64,000 bases of DNA from Syngnathus acus (taxonomy: Eukaryota; Chordata; Actinopteri; Syngnathiformes; Syngnathidae), in the NCBI RefSeq assembly GCF_901709675.1, contig NC_051105.1, positions 620,001-684,000 on the forward strand, given 5' to 3'. Made by a program: the position numbers and the translations under genes. This document shows positions 59,030 to 64,000 of this stretch, in pieces. Position 1 is the stretch's first letter; the number at the start of each line of letters is the position of its first letter. A model generated the notes under the pieces. The model saw only the letters and a program-made list of their open reading frames with translations, was not told the DNA's origin and ran no database searches.

Positions 59030-61604
59030 CCCGAGGAATTGGAAGCGGTGCATTCCCACACCTTCCGCCAGAAGACTTTCAAGAAGCCCAAGACCTGCGG
59101 CGTTTGCAAACACATCATTGTCCACGACGGACTCATCTGCAGAGGTCAGTCACCTACCTACCTGTACTCCAACCCGCTAGCGTTAGCCTCGTAGCGGAAA
59201 TGTCTGTTTTGGGCCCGATAACTTCGCTGGCGGCCCAGCGGGAAGGTGAGGTGCCCTTGTTTGGTTTGGCGGGACAATTGGGAACACGCATTTGATGCTT
59301 GCACTTTATTTTTCGTATTGGGATGAATGCACTTAATTCGTTGAGCAGCAGATTCTAGATGGATCCAAAAGTGTTTGGCAGCTCCCCTCTGCTGCTCTTG
59401 TTTACTAACACTGTGCAGTCACATGGTCTCCCCATGCATGACGCAAGCGTTTGGACTTCCTCCCTCCCTCCCTCCCTCCCGTCCGTCCGTCCGGCGGTTG
59501 CCAGGATACCGCGTGTGGGTTACTCTCACAATAGGCGTGTTGACGCAGGTCAGCGGTGCTCTTCCAAAACAAGCAGCTCTGCAACCGGCTATTTTGGTCC
59601 AGGAAGCCACTTTGATTTTTATTGACAGAGGGGCGGCGGCGGCGGCGACAGGAGTGCGTGTGTGTGTGTAATTGTTGAGCTCATCCAGCTGCTCTGTATG
59701 CATGTCCCACGCTCGCACGGTTCCAAACTTTCCAAAATATTTCTTTTTTCTGTGTGTGTGTGTGTGTGTGTGTGTCAGACAGTAAGGACATTTGTCAGTA
59801 ATAGGAACATGTTGCTCAAGATTGGTCATCATTCGTCATAGCCATTCGTGCAGCAGAACAATATCAAGGCCCGCGTTTGACAAAATTGTCAGTATATTTT
59901 TGTGCGCAATTGGTGGAGCTTGAAGCCTACCAGAGTCCTATCCGGCCCGTTTTGCTGCTGCAAGCCAAGAATGATGACGTGATGGGAATGGTGCTTGCTG
60001 AGGAGCCGAGCTCATTTGAAGCAGCAGCAGCAGCAAAACAGGCACAAGAAGGTGGCGGTGGCACCCGGGCTTCCCTTCCCCTCCTCTCGTAGTCGGGAGC
60101 GCAAGAGTCAGCACGTCATCTCCTGGACATATGGCGTCATTGCAACCATTTGCACACTTTGATCAGGTTGGCCTGCGTTTGCGTTGCGTGTTGATAAAGA
60201 GATCCCATGCAAAAGCGTTGACAAAGATGGAATTGCAATGATGTCATGAATGTATTTGTCTCGACTGCTGCGTCAGATTAGCCAATACGCTCACGGGCCC
60301 GCCACGCTTAGCATGTTTACATTCTCGTTCAAATTGTTTTCTCGACATGGCATTTGAGACGAGATCATCGATAGTCTGACTAAATGGAGCCAATTGAAGA
60401 TGGCTGAACAGGAAACAATGATGGCTCATATCCCAAGTGTCTCGGGTTAAGGTTGCGAGACGGTACGGCCCAGTCGCCGCAACCTGTGCACGTGCGTGGC
60501 CGCTCACGTGGCGGCGCAGCTGAAGCAAAGGACGTCGGCGGCACGGGACGGGACGGGGGAAAGTGAGAGCGCAAACGGAGGAAATTGTCCGGCCCCGCCC
60601 GGGCCATTGTGTCGGGCCTGGTACGTACGGGGAGCGGTCGGGCCCGGCCGGCCCTGCGGGACTATGCGCTCGCTCGGTACTGAAGGGCCAGCGGAAGGAA
60701 ACGGCCCGAGCTTACGTCATCTTTTCCTTCCTCTCACTCTCCGTGCCAAGCAGCAAAGTCAGGGGCGAGGCCAGGCGCTGGTGTCGGACGCGCTTGGCTT
60801 GACTCGTCTTCTGTTGCTTTCCGCGCCTTCTGTCAACGGATTGGATTAGATTTGGAAAAATGACCATTTGCTGATTGTGGATGCGGGCTGGGCCCCTTGC
60901 GCAATCTGATGCTGGCTGTTTTTTGCTCGGATTTCACGGCGCTGCCCATTTTTGATGGCCTGTAATTAACAAGTCAAAATGACCCCCCCCCCCCCCATTT
61001 GCGCGCGTCTCTGGAGGGCCCAAATAGGAACCAAATGTCTCATGATGTCATTGGATTTCGCCCCCTCCTGTTATGCTGTGGGTCAAATTGACCCATTTTC
61101 AATGAAGCTTGTTTTTTTTTTTCTCCCCACATTGTAAGCCTTCCCAGATGTCTTTGTCAGAATATTCCCAAAATGAACAATTAAAGCGCAGTTTGATCCA
61201 CTTTGCTTTCATGACTTGTATTTGTTGCCTCAGACTTCCGCGCCTGTTTGAACTTTTTTAAGCAATAATAGAAAACGGGATGTCAATGCAACATGCTGCA
61301 ATGACACTTCCTGTTAAAGATGTTCAAATTGACTTTTTGCTGCTGGCTATTCCCACATGGTTTCAGCAAAGCCCCTCAAGCCACATGACTAGAAAAGATG
61401 AGAGGCACAAGGTGGGGCCACATATTTTTTTTTTCCGTCATGGAAACGGTCCGGTCCTGCTGACAGTTTTTTTTTTTTTTGGTCACACTGTTTTCATTTT
61501 GCAAGTTGCCATGCAACTGTGGCAATAATCCATTCTCCCCTTTTTTTGTCTTTTTTTTCCCCCTAGTGTGCCGAACTCCTTGCCACAAGCAATGTGAAGC
61601 CAAG
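59030..61604 (+). CDS. Tensin-family gene: two exons encoding a C1 zinc finger (partial)
   Basis: Exons 59030-59144 and 61567-61604 join in phase (one base carried over). They encode PEELEAVHSHTFRQKTFKKP, then CGVCKHIIVHDGLICR and VCRTPCHKQCEAK. Together these give the H, C-x2-C, C-x2-C, H-x2-C spacing of a C1 domain, lacking only the last cysteine, which should be in the next exon. The EAK(V) end and FKK context resemble the C1 finger of tensin 2 (C1-TEN) and, as I recall, of long tensin 1 isoforms. Tensins link integrins to actin and carry PTEN-like, SH2 and PTB domains farther on; none of those is in the window. The 59030 exon starts in phase 0, as do the upstream candidate first exons. 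Other C1 proteins cannot be fully excluded. Confidence 0.75.
59145..61566. other. Intron between the two C1-finger exons
   Basis: About 2.4 kb with no exon recognised. It contains a (GTCC)n run at 59478-59492, a GT array, a GC-rich block at 60470-60680 and C and T runs near 60984, 61110 and 61467. Confidence 0.7.
59752..59775. repeat. (GT)n dinucleotide array
   Basis: About twelve GT units. Confidence 0.93.
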
Positions 61605-64000
61605 GTAAGAAGCACACGCTCGCTCGCTCGCTCGCAAATGCATCAAAACGCGACAGGTGCCGTCTCGTCACACGTCTCGTTGGACATTTGAAGAATTTCC
61701 AAGCGAGCCGTAACTTGGAAATTGTTCTCAAGTCAGGAAGTCAAACACCTGCCGGAGCCACGCGCGCGGCGCGCTTGATCCTTGCCGGAGCGTCCGAAGA
61801 TTGCGCAACGCCCGCTTGTAGCTTTCCATTGATATATTCTCTGGAGCCCAGCTCACTCTTTTACTGGCAGGAAATGCCACACAGTCTGTGCTAAATATGA
61901 TTGGTGTGAGAGAGCAGGCAGGAAAGGGCAATTTGAATTTTTTTTTGGATCCAAATTCTCCAACAGAGGTGGGAGGGAGTCACGCCACGCCACGTGCCGG
62001 CCAACAAGTCTGACATTTACATTTGATGCACAAGTTAGCAAGCGTGCACTTGCTAGCCGGCCGGCTACCGTGGCTTTGTTTGACTTTTCGAAACACACCG
62101 TCAGCAACGGGCGGGAAGTCGTTTCCGTGGCGACGGCTATTTCCTCATTGGAATGACTTTCCACTACACAAATATTGCGACGCGTTTCCAGCTCGTCTGC
62201 GGAAAGAAATGCTCCAAACGTTGTCTTGTTTGTTTGCCATTTTGAGTGCTAAACTGCCAGGATGGGCTGTTGTTCTTTTTGGAACCCTTCCAAACGTTGG
62301 TCCGGCTTTGTCAAGCATTCCATCGCCCCAAACGGCAGTGGCATTTCCTTTTGCAAACATTTCCGAGGATGGCGTCACGGGCCGGCCAGGAAACAATTTG
62401 CCAGCCAGGCCGAGATGACGAGCAAGGGCGGGACTTTGATGGCCTTCCTCCCGATGGCTATCGTGTCGGTCGGGCATTCTTCGCCCTCATGGCGCTCATC
62501 GCTAATCGGATCGCTCGCCCGTTTCTTCTTCTTTCCAAGAAAGGCATCCCAGTTTTTGGGCGGGGCTGGCGCGCAATGGATGCGTGGCACTCACTTGTGA
62601 AAATGTTTGTAGCAGCCATGTGCTTGTTTGCAAGGGGATGTGAAAAACACGTTTGGCATGTCGGCAAAATTTCACACGGAGGTGAACACGCAACATTTGG
62701 TCCTCCTTAACTCAATAACATGTCCAAAACAAATCGGGCCCCCGCCAGCCTCAGGGATGATGCTCATCTTTCTTCATATTTGCTAGCGCCTCCTTCTGGC
62801 CGCATAAAGCTCACGTGGCCTCTGTCCAGACACACCTTTTGAAAAACGCCCCTTGCACATCGGCCGCATGGATACGCCGGAGAAAACAAACAGGAACGCC
62901 CGGGCGCTAACGCCATGGTGTCATTTTTGGCTCTCGCCACTCATTGCTCCCTTTTGGCCACACCGGAGCAACAATGTGAACCAAAAAAAAGAATTCAGCT
63001 CAGAGTTATGTTAGACTTTTGGACTTGACTTGAAAACGGCAATCAAAGCAAAAGAACGCCGTGTGAGGTACGAGTGCAACAAAGTCATTGCAAAGTTCAT
63101 TTCGTCCATTTAAAAGTCCCGGACAAACGTCAGCGTCACATCTGGCCCGCAGCGTCTGGGTGTTGGCCAAATGTTGCACATCGCTCTCGAGGGGGGGGGC
63201 GGATCTGTCAGCTGCTTCTGCTCTTGCCTGAGTCAGACATGTCAAAGCGGACCTCACCCTGTCCCTCCTTTTCGTATGCCAGCCCTTTTGCAGCAGGAAA
63301 TCGTGGAGGGTGATCTTCATCATCATCAAAGTGTGGTCTGACGTTGCCTCCATCACCCTCTTGAGTGAAAGGCTTATCTCACATTAGCAAGCATGGTGTT
63401 TTGGGGCCATAAAAGCAACCCCCCCCACCCCCCCCACGTCATGCATGCGCGCAAGATGTTGCCCGCTCTCCTCTGGGCCACGTTGTGTGCGTGTCGAAAG
63501 AGAAAGTCAGGACAGGATTTTCTTCCTCCCAAGTGACTTTGAGGGAGGAAAGGAGGGCTTATATTTAACCTGTAACTTGAGACCTTGATAAGATGGACAG
63601 AATGAGGAATGGGACTTTTTTCCCCTCCCTCTTTCCCAAGTCCAAGTCCAACCATGGGAAATTCACTTTGAGTCTATTTTTTCCCCCACTCTCTCTCTCT
63701 CTCTCGCTCTCTCTCTCTTTCTTTCTCTCTCTCTCTCTCTCTCGCTCTCTCGCACTCGCTCTTTTTCTCATGACTTGTACGCCTTGAACAAGAGGGGAGG
63801 AGAAAAGCCCAGGCAGGCAGCAAACACACAGAAGGGGGAAAAAAAAAAGCAAGCTGTAAGCGAGCTGCAAGCGAGCTGTGCGCCAGATTTGACTTCTTCT
63901 CTTGTCGCTTGCAGTGTGCTGCACTGCGATGTTTCCAGTGGCGGGATGTTAGCGTTTGCCTCCGGCTGCACTTCTTCTTGCGCTCTCAGCGAGACCGCTC
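61605..64000. other. Downstream tensin intron to window end
   Basis: After the second C1 exon no further exon is recognisable; the gene must continue beyond the window. Low-complexity stretches include the CT array below and C runs at 63420-63436. Confidence 0.55.
63692..63754. repeat. (CT)n array, imperfect
   Basis: CT repeats with several single-base interruptions (CG, TTT). Confidence 0.94.

Overview
This is eukaryotic nuclear DNA, almost certainly from a ray-finned fish with a compact genome. Multi-exon genes with GT/AG introns, many only 60-150 bases long, encode recognisable vertebrate proteins. One gene is a gamma connexin of the fish Cx43.4 type. Simple-sequence repeats are very abundant and many have five-base units. 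No bacterial, viral or organellar features were seen, and no tRNA, rRNA or CRISPR array.

Layout: (1) 1-2148, minus strand: central exons of nckap5, cut by the window start, with a possible first coding exon at 6422-6535. (2) 8148-9542, minus: ftcdnl1, complete, 5 exons. (3) 11185-12623, plus: the C2orf69 orthologue, 3 exons. (4) 14366-17319, minus: stk17b, 7 coding exons. (5) 19661-27964, minus: hecw2, 29 coding exons. (6) 31649-32682, minus: faim, 4 coding exons. (7) 32683-42724: about 10 kb without a recognised coding exon. (8) 42749-43909, plus: a Cx43.4-type connexin. (9) 45710-50996, plus: esyt3, 23 coding exons. (10) 51546-64000, plus: the 5' part of a tensin-family gene. It shows two exons of a C1 zinc finger and several candidate first exons, and runs off the window.

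Exon boundaries were placed by hand from splice signals, reading phase and remembered family sequences. For ftcdnl1, C2orf69, stk17b, hecw2, faim and esyt3 the exon lengths sum exactly to whole codons, which supports the models.

These are not an operon; each is an independent vertebrate gene. Most human counterparts lie on chromosome 2q (nckap5, ftcdnl1, C2orf69, stk17b, hecw2, tensin 1), while faim and esyt3 are neighbours on 3q22 (both from memory). The window therefore looks like a teleost join of two ancestral linkage blocks around the connexin. The most interesting points are a cluster of phase-compatible alternative first exons for the tensin gene, at least one with a lipid-anchor-like start; a hecw2 exon whose strongest donor would create a stop codon; a GC-AG intron in ftcdnl1; and an optional last intron in the connexin.
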